A DNA stretch of 64,000 nucleotides. It comes from Rhodothermales bacterium (lineage in GTDB: Bacteria; Bacteroidota; Rhodothermia; Rhodothermales; VXPQ01). The notes beneath the pieces were generated by a model that was not told where the DNA came from, did no database searches, and was given only the letters and a program-made list of their open reading frames with translations. Below are positions 54,333-62,971 of this stretch, piece by piece. How positions within the stretch are numbered: position 1 is the first letter of the stretch; each line of letters opens with the position of its first letter. The translations under genes were made by a program, and so were the position numbers. The DNA is taken from the NCBI GenBank assembly GCA_951812335.1, contig OX638293.1, forward strand, positions 1,348,731 through 1,412,730, written 5' to 3'.

Positions 54333-54434
54333 CGCCACATGCTGCGGCAGCTGCTTGCTTTGGGCATCGTTCCGATCCGTTGCCTTGCAGGATGCGAATC
54401 GCTACATTGATTTCCTAATGAACACAATCCGTGC

Positions 54435-54480
54435 GCGCCCCTCGCAGCTTCTGGGCTTTGCGGACTTAATCAGAGTATCC
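54435..54480 (-). repeat. Dispersed repeat, left-end fragment E
   Basis: GCGCCCCTCGCAGCTTCTGG then GCTTTGCGGACTTAATCAGA-GTATCC is a reverse-oriented left end, 26 bases before the symporter start. The interior and other end are missing. Confidence 0.6.
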
Positions 54481-54506
54481 CGTATTCGATTCCATAACGA
54501 ACTATC

Positions 54507-55769
54507 ATGGCGATCATAGCAACCGGAAACGTTTGGTGGAAAAAATTGCACTGGCAGATACTGATCGCGATGGCGATCGGTATCGGGGCTGGTATGATAG
54601 GAGGGGAGCCCCTCGCCGATAGGGTGGAATGGATCGGACAATTGTTCATGAAGCTGCTTCGTATGGTTATCGTTCCTCTGGTGTTCGCATCTATTGTCGC
54701 CGGGGTCTCGTCGGTGGGTAGCGGTCGCGCCGTAGGGCGGCTGTTCTCTAAAACCCTCGGGTATTATGTACTGACAAGCCTACTGGCTATCGCCACCGGC
54801 CTGATGCTTGTGAATATTTTCCGTCCGGGCGAAAAGACGGATGTCGCGAATGCTATCCAGGCCGATATGCCCGATCTCAAAACGCCCAGTTCCCCGGTGG
54901 ATATTCTTATGGATATCGTACCGGCCAATGTGATCGAGGCGGCGGCGGGAACCCAGATGCTTGCGATTATTTTCTTCAGCATCATCCTGGGCCTGGCAAT
55001 TGTGAGTTTGCCGGAGAAGCCGCAGGCCACGCTTCGGAATGTATTCGATGCGTTTTTCCAGGCCATGATGAAGATTACCACCGGTGTGATCATGGTGGCG
55101 CCCATCGGCGTTTTCGGTCTGATCGCCACGCTGGTGGGCCGTACGGGCTTTGAAACGTTCGGGGCTCTGGGGCTATACATGTTCGTGTTATCGCTCGGCC
55201 TGACGATTCACCTGTTCGTTACACTGCCTCTGGTACTGTTTTTCCTCGGGCGGATAAACCCGATCGTGCATTTCCGGAATATGATCGAGCCGCTCGTTAC
55301 GGCATTCTCGACCGCTTCGTCGGGCGCCACGCTTCCCGTCACGATGCAGACCGTGGAAACCAAGGTGGGTGTGTCGAGTCGCGTATCGTCGTTTACGCTG
55401 CCGATGGGCGCCACGGTGAATATGGACGGCACGGCGCTCTACGAATGCCTCGGGGCGATTTTCATTGCTCAGGCGCTGGGCGTGTCGCTGGGTTTCACGG
55501 AACAGGTGGTTGTCGTGCTTACGGCGTTACTGGCCTCGATAGGAGCTGCCGCCATTCCTTCCGCAGGCCTGGTGGTGATCTTTATCGTGCTGGAAGCGGT
55601 GGGGCTGACCGGAGCGGGTCCGGCATTCATCGTGGGCGCCATGCTCGCCATAGATCGTCCGCTCGATATGTTCAGAACCGCCGTGAATGTGTACAGCGAT
55701 TCGTGCGGTGCCGCGATTATCGCCCGTTCGGAGGGGGAAGAAAACGTGGACACGCACGTCGTTACGTAG
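54507..55769 (+). CDS. GltP/DctA-type dicarboxylate/amino acid:cation symporter (DAACS family)
   Basis: 420 residues from ATG 54507. Family signatures are FSTASSGATLPVTMQ (first re-entrant hairpin), FTLPMGATVNMDGTALYE (transmembrane segment 7 with the NMDGT Na+ site), ASIGAAAIPSAGLV (second hairpin) and AIDRPLDMFRTAVNVYSDSC (last helix). It imports glutamate, aspartate or C4-dicarboxylates with Na+ or H+. The Asp in the last helix suggests acidic-substrate transport. The 3' end faces pckA, with a short dispersed repeat in the 44-base gap. Confidence 0.9.
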   Translation: MAIIATGNVWWKKLHWQILIAMAIGIGAGMIGGEPLADRVEWIGQLFMKLLRMVIVPLVFASIVAGVSSVGSGRAVGRLFSKTLGYYVLTSLLAIATGLMLVNIFRPGEKTDVANAIQADMPDLKTPSSPVDILMDIVPANVIEAAAGTQMLAIIFFSIILGLAIVSLPEKPQATLRNVFDAFFQAMMKITTGVIMVAPIGVFGLIATLVGRTGFETFGALGLYMFVLSLGLTIHLFVTLPLVLFFLGRINPIVHFRNMIEPLVTAFSTASSGATLPVTMQTVETKVGVSSRVSSFTLPMGATVNMDGTALYECLGAIFIAQALGVSLGFTEQVVVVLTALLASIGAAAIPSAGLVVIFIVLEAVGLTGAGPAFIVGAMLAIDRPLDMFRTAVNVYSDSCGAAIIARSEGEENVDTHVVT

Positions 55770-55783
55770 CTTGGGCTATGCCT

Positions 55784-55852
55784 TTAAGGATATTCTGACC
55801 CGAACCGCTTCGCTCAGCCTCTGAGCTTTGCGGACTTAATCAGAGTATCCTT
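55784..55852 (-). repeat. Dispersed repeat, short form F
   Basis: 69 bp keeping both ends (TTAAGGATATTCTGACCCGA and GGACTTAATCAGAGTATCCT) but no interior; an independent internal deletion compared with copy B. It provides the last 12 codons and the stop of pckA. Confidence 0.72.
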
Positions 55853-57508
55853 CTGCAAAACCGGTCCGCCGGCGAGCATATCCGGGGACGCCTTGTCCCT
55901 GTACCGTTCGAAATTTTCTGCGAAACGGTTCGCCAGATCGCGCGCCTGCCGGTCGTACGCTTCCTTGCTGGCCCAGGTTGTGCGCGGGGACAGGAGGGTG
56001 TCCGGCAGGCCGGGGCATGCGGTCGGCACGGCAAAGCCGAAGACCGGGTCGGTTCGCATGCGTTGTTTACGCAGCGACCTATCGTGAATCGCATCGATTA
56101 TCCGGCGCGTGCGGGCAAGGGAAATGCGCTTTCCGACGCCGTACGGCCCTCCGGTGAATCCGGTATTCACGAGCCATGAGTCGGCGTCGTGTGCACGCAT
56201 TTTTTCGGCCAGCAATTCCGCATACTTGCCGGGATGCCATACCATGAACGCTGCCCCGAGACAGGCCGAAAAGGTAGATTCGGGTTCCTTCACGCCTTCC
56301 TCGGTACCTGCTACTTTTGCCGTGTATCCACTGATAAAATGGTACATGGCCTGCCCGGGGGTCAGTTTTGCAACCGGGGGGAGAACGCCGAATGCATCAT
56401 AGGTCAGAAAGATAATATTGTGCGGGTGCCCCCCGGTACAAGGTATCTTCGCATTGGCGATATACTCGACAGGGTATGACGCTCGTGTATTGACGGTGAT
56501 GCTCGTATCGGCAAAATCTACCGCCCGGGTTACGTTGTCGTATACCACATTTTCGAGAATAGTCCCGTAGCGGATCGCCTCGTAGATCTCCGGTTCTTCT
56601 TCACGAGATAAATTGACCACCTTGGCGTAACAACCGCCCTCTATGTTGAAGATGCCGTTTCCCCCCCATCCATGTTCGTCGTCCCCGATCAAGCGACGAC
56701 GCGGATCGGCGGAAAGCGCGGTTTTACCGGTGCCGGAAAGACCGAAGAAGAGGGTAACATCTCCATCTGCGCCTTCATTGGCCGAGCAGTGCATCGAAAG
56801 TACATGCTCCTTTGGCATCAGGTAATTCATGATGGTGAAGACGCCCTTTTTCATTTCTCCTGCATACGCCGTTCCGAGGATAATCATTTCCCGATCCTCG
56901 AAACTGAGATCGACGCTGGTTTTCGAGGTCATATGCGAGGTGAGCCGGTTACAGGGAAATTCGCCGGCATTGAAGATCGTATAATCCGGTTCGCCGAAAT
57001 TCGGCAAGTCTTCCTCAGGAACGCGGATCAGCATGTTGTGCATGAAAAGGGCATGGTACGCCCGTGAACAAACGATGCGCACCTTGATCCGGTGATGCGG
57101 ATCCCATCCGGCATACCCGTCCAGGACATACAAATGATCTTTTGTGTTAAAGAAATCAATAGCCCGTTCCCGGTTGACGAGGTAGGTATGATGATCCAGT
57201 TCAATATTGATGGGTCCCCACCAGATGTCGTGGATGCTGTCGGGATGCTCTACGAGTCGCTTATCGGCAGGGCTGCGTCCCGTCTTATCGCCGGATCGGA
57301 TGGCGATGGCTCCACTGTCTACGATAGCGGCGGGTTCCTGTCGGATAATATGCTCGTAAAGCTGCGCAGGGGCGAGATTGCGGTATACCGGGTCCACGTG
57401 TATCCCGGCATATTCGAGCGAAATCCGGTGGTGCATGCTGATTTTTGCTGGTGAACGAGGCGAGTAGCCGTTGGGCAATGCAAGCGGGGGTGGGGATGGC
57501 AGGCCCAT
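55814..57508 (-). CDS. pckA: Phosphoenolpyruvate carboxykinase (ATP)
   Basis: 564 residues. It converts oxaloacetate and ATP to phosphoenolpyruvate, CO2 and ADP. The kinase-1a P-loop GLSGTGKT is at residues 256-263 and kinase-2/metal motif GDDEHGW at 275-281; RSGDKTGRSPADKRLV and GFTGGPYGVGKRISL are also typical. ATG 57508 is chosen because AGAGGTGGGAT precedes it, although ATG 57436 would give a more usual length. The final residues KDTLIKSAKLRG come from a dispersed repeat. It lies 12 bases after xylB, in the same operon. Confidence 0.92.
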   Translation of the reverse strand: MGLPSPPPLALPNGYSPRSPAKISMHHRISLEYAGIHVDPVYRNLAPAQLYEHIIRQEPAAIVDSGAIAIRSGDKTGRSPADKRLVEHPDSIHDIWWGPINIELDHHTYLVNRERAIDFFNTKDHLYVLDGYAGWDPHHRIKVRIVCSRAYHALFMHNMLIRVPEEDLPNFGEPDYTIFNAGEFPCNRLTSHMTSKTSVDLSFEDREMIILGTAYAGEMKKGVFTIMNYLMPKEHVLSMHCSANEGADGDVTLFFGLSGTGKTALSADPRRRLIGDDEHGWGGNGIFNIEGGCYAKVVNLSREEEPEIYEAIRYGTILENVVYDNVTRAVDFADTSITVNTRASYPVEYIANAKIPCTGGHPHNIIFLTYDAFGVLPPVAKLTPGQAMYHFISGYTAKVAGTEEGVKEPESTFSACLGAAFMVWHPGKYAELLAEKMRAHDADSWLVNTGFTGGPYGVGKRISLARTRRIIDAIHDRSLRKQRMRTDPVFGFAVPTACPGLPDTLLSPRTTWASKEAYDRQARDLANRFAENFERYRDKASPDMLAGGPVLQKDTLIKSAKLRG

Positions 57509-57520
57509 ATCCCACCTCTT

Positions 57521-59017
57521 TTACAGGTCGGCTATGGTGCGAAAAGAAGCGCGCAGGGCGGGGTAGAGATCGCGGTATGCATGATAGCAGGTGCGGTAGC
57601 GCGCCGCCGTTTCCGGGTTTTGGGGGGTATTCCCGGTGACGCGGATGGCAGCGCCGCAGGCCTCGTGTACATCGCGCCAGGCTCCCACGCCTGTACCGGC
57701 GAGCAGCGCGGCGCCGAATGCGGCTCCTTCCGTGGTATTGACGGTGACCAATTCTGTTTCCAGCACGTCCGCAAGAATGTTTCTCCAGAGCATGCTGCGG
57801 GCGCCGCCGCCGGATATCCGCACCTGCTCGATGGAGGCCAGGCCCGCGCTCCGCATAATTTCAAAGCTGTCACGCAGGCCGAAGGCAACGCCTTCAAGGA
57901 CGGAGCGAGTCATGTGTTTGCTTTCGTGGCGAACCGTTAATCCGACAAAGGCGCCGCGCGCCATGGGATCGGCATGGGGGGTGCGCTCTCCGGTCAAGTA
58001 GGGAAGAAAAAGGAGACCTTGCGCACCGGGCTGTACATCCTGTGCAGGATCCAGAAGATCGTCCCATGATTTGTTCGGGAAGAGCATGTCCCGGTACCAT
58101 CGCAAACTTCCCGCTGCCGAAAGCATGACACCCATCAGGTGCCAGGTATCCGGCACCGCGTGACAGAAGGCATGCAGTCGCCCATCCGGGTCAATAAAAG
58201 GGTTGTTCACGGAAGCGAATACCACCCCGGATGTTCCGAGCGTGAGCGCCACGATGCCTTCCTGCACCGCTCCGACCCCAACGGCCTGCGCACTTTGATC
58301 GCCGCCGCCCGCGACGACGGGCGTTCCCGCAATCAAACCGGTAGCTTCCGCAGCTTCGTGTGAAACTGTTCCCGTGATGTCCGGACCTTCGTGCGTAGGG
58401 GGGAGCCATTGGGAGGGAATATCGAGCTTTGCAAGCAATTCGCTTGACCAGTCGCGCTTGCGCACATCGAGCAACAACGTGCCTGCCGCACCCGCCCGAT
58501 CCGTTGCGTACTCTCCGGTGAGTCGAAACCGCACATAATCTTTCGGGAGAAGCACTTGCCGGATTTTGTCGAAAATCGCCGGTTCGTGCCGGCGGACCCA
58601 CAGGATCTTTGGGGCGGTGAATCCGGTCAGCGCATCGTTTCCCGTGCGTGCAATCAGTTCCGCGCGTCCTACCCGTTCAATAATATCATCGCATTCGGCG
58701 GAGGTGCGCTGATCGTTCCAAAGGATCGCAGGACGCAGCACGCGGCCGGCGGCATCCAGCAAAACAAGACCGTGCATCTGGCCTGTCAGTCCGATAGCGG
58801 TCACTTCCTTGCCGGGGATATCCGCTCCGGCCAGGGCCTTGCGTATGCTTTCCGTCGCGCCATGCCACCACAAGGAAGGGGCCTGTTCGCTCCATTGCGG
58901 GTGCGGCGTGTCTAAGGCATACTCCGTGGACGCCGTTTGCAGGACCGTGCCTTGTTCGTCGATCACGAGCGCCTTTGTTGCCGTGGTCGAAACGTCTATA
59001 CCAACGAAATACGACAT
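57521..59017 (-). CDS. xylB: Xylulokinase (FGGY family)
   Basis: 498 residues from ATG 59017; the open frame extends to 59179 only across a dispersed repeat. It phosphorylates D-xylulose with ATP. FGGY signatures are YFVGIDVSTTATKALVIDEQ, AIGLTGQMHGLVLLD, WNDQRTSAECDDI, VVAGGGDQSAQAVGVGAVQE and ISGGGARSMLWRNILADVLE. Xylose isomerase is not in the window. It is cotranscribed with pckA, whose start lies 12 bases downstream. Confidence 0.9.
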   Translation of the reverse strand: MSYFVGIDVSTTATKALVIDEQGTVLQTASTEYALDTPHPQWSEQAPSLWWHGATESIRKALAGADIPGKEVTAIGLTGQMHGLVLLDAAGRVLRPAILWNDQRTSAECDDIIERVGRAELIARTGNDALTGFTAPKILWVRRHEPAIFDKIRQVLLPKDYVRFRLTGEYATDRAGAAGTLLLDVRKRDWSSELLAKLDIPSQWLPPTHEGPDITGTVSHEAAEATGLIAGTPVVAGGGDQSAQAVGVGAVQEGIVALTLGTSGVVFASVNNPFIDPDGRLHAFCHAVPDTWHLMGVMLSAAGSLRWYRDMLFPNKSWDDLLDPAQDVQPGAQGLLFLPYLTGERTPHADPMARGAFVGLTVRHESKHMTRSVLEGVAFGLRDSFEIMRSAGLASIEQVRISGGGARSMLWRNILADVLETELVTVNTTEGAAFGAALLAGTGVGAWRDVHEACGAAIRVTGNTPQNPETAARYRTCYHAYRDLYPALRASFRTIADL

Positions 59018-59088
59018 GGATTGATCGGTAGGAAGGAGATATTTGCCGGAATGTACGAGCAGGAAGCTGCATAAGCATGAAAGAATAT

Positions 59089-59344
59089 AGGATACTCCGA
59101 TCAAGACCGCTTCGCCCGGCGCTTCACTTTCGCAAGCACAGGACGTCATGATTCCATCTTCGGAATCAGCGGAAATCACTGCGGATTCGGGGCGTCGCGG
59201 GCGTGACGCGCCCTTCGGGAGACTGCGAGGGGCGCCCTGGCCGCGTCATTCCTCATTATGCGGGGCCTGCCACATTGCTTCGTCATTTCTTGCCGGCGCA
59301 CCCCTCTCAGCCTCTGAGCTTTGCGGACTAAATCAGAGTATCCT
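59089..59344 (-). repeat. Dispersed repeat, full-length copy G
   Basis: 256 bp, same orientation as copy C. It begins AGGATACTCCGATCAAGACC and ends GGACTAAATCAGAGTATCCT, with CTTCGGGAGA and ATGATTCCATCTTCGGAATC inside. Very close to copy C, indicating recent spread. Confidence 0.78.
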
Positions 59345-59345
59345 G

Positions 59346-59380
59346 CAAAAAGGGATGGCCCGTCCGGCGGACCATCCCTT
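59346..59380 (-). terminator. Intrinsic terminator of the HiPIP gene
   Basis: On the minus strand AAGGGATGG and CCATCCCTT form a stem enclosing GTCC/GGAC pairing, followed by TTTTTGC. It lies 70 bases after the HiPIP stop. Confidence 0.75.
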
Positions 59381-59449
59381 GATAATTCTCCTTTACAAAT
59401 TTTTCAAGCGCACCCCGGTGCGAGGGCCGGGAATATGCTTGCCGATGCG

Positions 59450-59857
59450 TCAGGCTGACGCCGTAACCCAAAGATCGCAATACCCTTTCGGGTGAATGGG
59501 GCCTTTGACGACCGTACATCCTCCGCACTGCATGCCACCCTCGGGTATCGTATATAGCTGGCAATTGGAGCACATTTTCTCCATGTCTGCCGTCATGTCC
59601 ACATAGTTGGTTGCTTCCCGCTGCATGATCTCGGCATCCGTCAATCCTGACGTATCCATGCAGGAAAATCCCTCCTCCATGGGAGCCTCTTCCACGGTCA
59701 TGCTTTCTTCCTGCATATCCATGGATTCCTCGCTGCCTGCTTCGCTACCACCGCCGCAAGCCGAAAGAATAAGGGGCGTGGCTACGCCGGCTGTGCCAAA
59801 AACCGAGAGTTTCCTGAGGAAATCCCGTCGGGAGGTATTTTCGTGGTTGTCGTGCAT
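59450..59857 (-). CDS. High-potential iron-sulfur protein (HiPIP)
   Basis: 135 residues. The Tat signal SRRDFLRKLSVFGTAGVATP ends in LILSAC, which is also a lipobox. A Glu/Met-rich acidic linker (about residues 36-60) precedes the cluster domain. The four likely ligands are Cys96, Cys99, Cys114 and Cys127 in CSNCQLYTIPEGGMQCGGC and PKGYCDLW; Cys111 is extra. HiPIPs are periplasmic one-electron carriers that feed terminal oxidases. The gene is single and ends in a clear terminator. Confidence 0.9.
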   Translation of the reverse strand: MHDNHENTSRRDFLRKLSVFGTAGVATPLILSACGGGSEAGSEESMDMQEESMTVEEAPMEEGFSCMDTSGLTDAEIMQREATNYVDMTADMEKMCSNCQLYTIPEGGMQCGGCTVVKGPIHPKGYCDLWVTASA

Positions 59858-60010
59858 GTTCCTGTGGCTTTTGTATACTGTCGTTGCGAGAAAACCGCCC
59901 TCGTGTCAGGTACATCGACATACCGACAGCGCAAGCGATGCACATTATGCGTGCCAACGGAGATACTATTTATTGATTGATTAAAGTTCCGGTTCATGCC
60001 TTGCGGAAGC

Positions 60011-60033
60011 AAATTTAGAAGTGGTCTAAATTT
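60011..60033. promoter_or_regulatory. Perfect palindrome in the divergent HiPIP/PPTase spacer
   Basis: AAATTTAGA AGTGG TCTAAATTT is a perfect 9-bp inverted repeat with a 5-base centre. It lies between divergently transcribed genes, so an operator is likely; an RNA hairpin is the alternative. Confidence 0.5.
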
Positions 60034-60037
60034 ACGT

Positions 60038-60718
60038 ATGCATAGAACGGGGTCGGTTTGGCTGGAAAGATTTCCGGGAATACTCCCAATGGATCACTTG
60101 CCCGCGGATGTCACGATGCGTTATCTCCACTCCGAAGCCGGAGGCGTGGACAGGATGCGGGCCTTGCTTTCCGGTGAGGAAATCCAGCGTGTTGAGGCAT
60201 TTGCCGATCCGAAGCGCCGCAGGGAATTCGTGTTGGGGAGGACGGCCGCCCGCTTGCTTTTGTCCGAGCGCCTCGATGTGGCGCCGTCCGAGGTGGCGCT
60301 CAAGGTGGCGGAGAGTGGCGTTGTTGAGGTCGCTTCGGGTGGATTGTATCTTTCCATTTCCCATTCCGGGGATTGGGCTGTTGCCGCCGCATCTCCACGT
60401 CGGATCGGGGTGGATATCGAGCGGATAGCTCCGAGGTTTCCCGAACTTGAGCAATACATGTTGCATCCCGACGAACCATCCTTGACGGATGTGCTGCCTC
60501 TCGACAAGGAACGGGCGAATATTTTATGCTGGACCCTGAAAGAGGCAACGCTCAAGGCCATGCACAGAGGTCTGGCTTATTCCCCGAAGAAACTTCGCCT
60601 CGATGTGGATTTCAAGAGAGGTCGGGCAACTGTTCTGGATGCCGACGGTTGCCTTTGGGAAGCCTGGTTCGAAGAGCGGGATGGTTATTATGCGGCGGTA
60701 TCGATTGCCCTGCTATAA
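60038..60718 (+). CDS. 4'-phosphopantetheinyl transferase (Sfp type)
   Basis: 226 residues from ATG 60038; ATG 59996 and ATG 60089 are alternatives, and the latter already covers the conserved fold. It transfers phosphopantetheine from CoA to carrier-protein serines. The signature residues are present: LYLSISHSGDWAVAA, RRIGVDIERI (Mg2+ Asp/Glu) and CWTLKEATLKA (WxxKEaxxK). FVLGRTAARLLLSERL is the N-terminal conserved segment. No polyketide or peptide synthetase is in the window. The PabB-PabC gene starts 60 bases downstream on the same strand. Confidence 0.85.
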   Translation: MHRTGSVWLERFPGILPMDHLPADVTMRYLHSEAGGVDRMRALLSGEEIQRVEAFADPKRRREFVLGRTAARLLLSERLDVAPSEVALKVAESGVVEVASGGLYLSISHSGDWAVAAASPRRIGVDIERIAPRFPELEQYMLHPDEPSLTDVLPLDKERANILCWTLKEATLKAMHRGLAYSPKKLRLDVDFKRGRATVLDADGCLWEAWFEERDGYYAAVSIALL

Positions 60719-60778
60719 AGCGGGTTTAATGAATGGATACCAAAGGGACATTCTGTAAACCTGTCTTGTGAGTGCGGT

Positions 60779-62683
60779 ATGAGCAGCGCAAAGGAATCGC
60801 TTCCATCCGGTGACAAATACGCCGAAGCAGCACCGGGGAAGGTCGTTCTGGGACCCGGATGGAACGGATGCGGAGGGGCGGTCTTGCAAGGGCTGCAGCA
60901 AACATTCGCGGCCTATGCTCTCGACGAGGTGCGTCCCATGCTGGACAAGGCCTGTCGGGCGGCGGAAGACGGGCTGCATGTGGCTGGTTTTGTGGCATAC
61001 GAGGCGGCGCCTGCATTCGATCGGGCGATGCGATGCAAAATTCCCCGCACGCCCCTGCTCTGGATGGCCGCTTTTTCCGACCGCAGGGCATGGGCGCCCG
61101 AAAGCGCCCCGTCTGATTTGGCCTGTCTTCCGGTTCCGCTTCCTGCACGCTTTGCACACGATCCCGCGCACTACCTTTCTCTCGTCAAGACCGTCCGAAA
61201 GCATATTCGGGAAGGCGATGTCTATCAAGTCAATATCACCGGCCCGATGTTCTTTGTCCCTCCCTGCGAGCCGTGGCCCCTTTTTCAAGCCCTGCTGCGT
61301 CGTCAGCCGGTGCCGTACGCAGTCTGGCTTGACGCCGGATCCGTCCGAATACTCAGCTACTCGCCCGAATTATTCTTTGACCGCCGGGGCGATTGCGTAA
61401 CGACCCGGCCGATGAAAGGCACGGCGCCCCGGGGGCGCAATGCTTCGGAAGACACGGCATTCGAGCAGTGGCTGGAACAGGACGAAAAAAATCGCGCCGA
61501 GAATGTCATGATCGTTGATTTGCTCCGCAACGATTTGTCCAAATGTTGCGAGCCGGGCTCGGTGCATACTACTGATTTGCTTAGCACGGAACGTTACGAA
61601 ACGCTTATTCAGATGACCACGTCCGTCCGGGGACGTCTGTCTCCGGGTGCGGCCACCCAGGATATTTTTGCGGCATTGTTTCCATGCGGCTCCGTGACCG
61701 GTGCGCCCAAGGTAAGGGCCATGGATATTATCCATCGCTGCGAATCGGAGCCCCGCGGCGCGTATTGCGGCGCCGTAGGGTACATGCACAGGGACCGTGC
61801 GGTTTTCAATGTCGCGATCAGAACGGCCGAGATGCTGCCCGGGGAATCTCGGCTGGGCGTCGGCAGCGGTCTCGTGTGGGATTCCGTTCCGGAAGAGGAA
61901 TACGAGGAATGCTTGCTCAAGGCCGGATTTCTGACCGGTTCGAGTGCGTCTCCGCCGGTGTGCGGTTCACCCGTCGTCTCGTCTCCTTCCGTGCTGTTGC
62001 GCGAGCGGGGATCGACAGGGGATACGCCTCGCGCCCTGCTCATCGAGACCATGCGCTGTGAAGAGGGCGCCATTGCGCTCCTTGAGAGACATGTGGATCG
62101 CGTAAGCGCCTCTGCCCGAACACTGGGGTACGCTTTCGACGAGCACATCTTTCGCCAGTGCGTGGCGGATGCCGTTTTTTTAGAGGGACTGTGCAGGATC
62201 CGCGCCACGTTGAATGCCGCCGGGCACATTGAGGTCTCCGTGCATCCGCTTGATGGGGCGCATGCACCCGGGGCATGGCGTCTTTGTCTGGCCGATGTAC
62301 GTATCGATTCCTCCGATCCGTACCGTCGTCATAAAACGACATACCGGGAGCGCTACGATCGCCTGCACCGCGAGGCGGTACGGGAAGGGTTCGACGAGGT
62401 GATTTTTTTGAACGATCGAGGAGAAGTGGCCGAGGGTTCACGTACGAATGTCGTGGCGAAATTCGGCTCCCGGCGCATTACCCCCCCGGTGGATTCGGGG
62501 GCGCTTCCGGGGGTATACCGGCGTTTTCTTCTGGAGACGTGCAGCGATTTGGAAGAAGGCGTACTGTTTCCCGAGGATTTGCGTCGTGCGGACGCGCTCT
62601 ACGTATGCAATGCCGTGGCGGGATGCGTCCGGGCCCGCTTGCACGGCGCGGACGACCGGGTCGATGAGGAATCTCCAACCTGA
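60779..62683 (+). CDS. pabB: Fused aminodeoxychorismate synthase component I / aminodeoxychorismate lyase
   Basis: 634 residues from ATG 60779. Residues ~1-400 are the chorismate-binding PabB part (VRKHIREGDVYQVNITGPMF, MKGTAPRGRN, ENVMIVDLLRNDLSKCCEPG, PCGSVTGAPKVRAMDIIH). Residues ~415-634 are a class IV aminotransferase like PabC (LLIETMRCEEGAIALLERHV, HKTTYRERYDRLHREA with the PLP-Lys candidate, EVAEGSRTNVV). Together they make 4-aminobenzoate for folate from chorismate once ammonia is supplied; the glutaminase PabA is not in the window. Fusions of this kind are known in several phyla. Confidence 0.88.
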   Translation: MSSAKESLPSGDKYAEAAPGKVVLGPGWNGCGGAVLQGLQQTFAAYALDEVRPMLDKACRAAEDGLHVAGFVAYEAAPAFDRAMRCKIPRTPLLWMAAFSDRRAWAPESAPSDLACLPVPLPARFAHDPAHYLSLVKTVRKHIREGDVYQVNITGPMFFVPPCEPWPLFQALLRRQPVPYAVWLDAGSVRILSYSPELFFDRRGDCVTTRPMKGTAPRGRNASEDTAFEQWLEQDEKNRAENVMIVDLLRNDLSKCCEPGSVHTTDLLSTERYETLIQMTTSVRGRLSPGAATQDIFAALFPCGSVTGAPKVRAMDIIHRCESEPRGAYCGAVGYMHRDRAVFNVAIRTAEMLPGESRLGVGSGLVWDSVPEEEYEECLLKAGFLTGSSASPPVCGSPVVSSPSVLLRERGSTGDTPRALLIETMRCEEGAIALLERHVDRVSASARTLGYAFDEHIFRQCVADAVFLEGLCRIRATLNAAGHIEVSVHPLDGAHAPGAWRLCLADVRIDSSDPYRRHKTTYRERYDRLHREAVREGFDEVIFLNDRGEVAEGSRTNVVAKFGSRRITPPVDSGALPGVYRRFLLETCSDLEEGVLFPEDLRRADALYVCNAVAGCVRARLHGADDRVDEESPT

Positions 62684-62740
62684 AAAGAATCTCCAATTGC
62701 ATTGCCGTGTAAGGATTTCCATGCGAAGCGGACCTGTATT

Positions 62741-62897
62741 TTAAGGATACTCCGATCAAAACCACTTCGCCCGGCACTTTCCTTTCGCGCGTAAAGGACG
62801 TCATGATTCCATCGTCGGAATCAGCGGGAAACACTGCGGATTAGGGGCGTTGCGGATGTGACGCCCCGAGCTTTGCGGACTTAATCAGGGTATCCTT
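62741..62897 (-). repeat. Dispersed repeat, medium form H
   Basis: 157 bp. It begins TTAAGGATACTCCGATCAAA and ends GGACTTAATCAGGGTATCCT, and keeps ATGATTCCATCGTCGGAATC but lacks ~100 bp of the left-proximal interior. It lies between pabB and acs. Confidence 0.72.
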
Positions 62898-62971
62898 TAT
62901 GGAATGGATTGGACGAATTGCCGTACGTTTAGTACGTTACAGGGTTGTGCAACGAACCGGGTGAACGATCA

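Larger units (their letters stand above)
59018..59449. other. Intergenic region with repeat copy G and HiPIP terminator
   Basis: 432 bases without a gene, filled mainly by a full-length dispersed repeat (59089-59344) and the terminator of the HiPIP gene (59346-59380). The ~70 bases upstream of the repeat should contain the xylB promoter. Confidence 0.65.

Noticed and set aside
59017..59179. 54-residue N-terminal extension of xylulokinase
   Set aside because: The extension is encoded by a dispersed repeat and unrelated to FGGY kinases; ATG 59017 starts the conserved YFVGIDVSTTATKAL segment.
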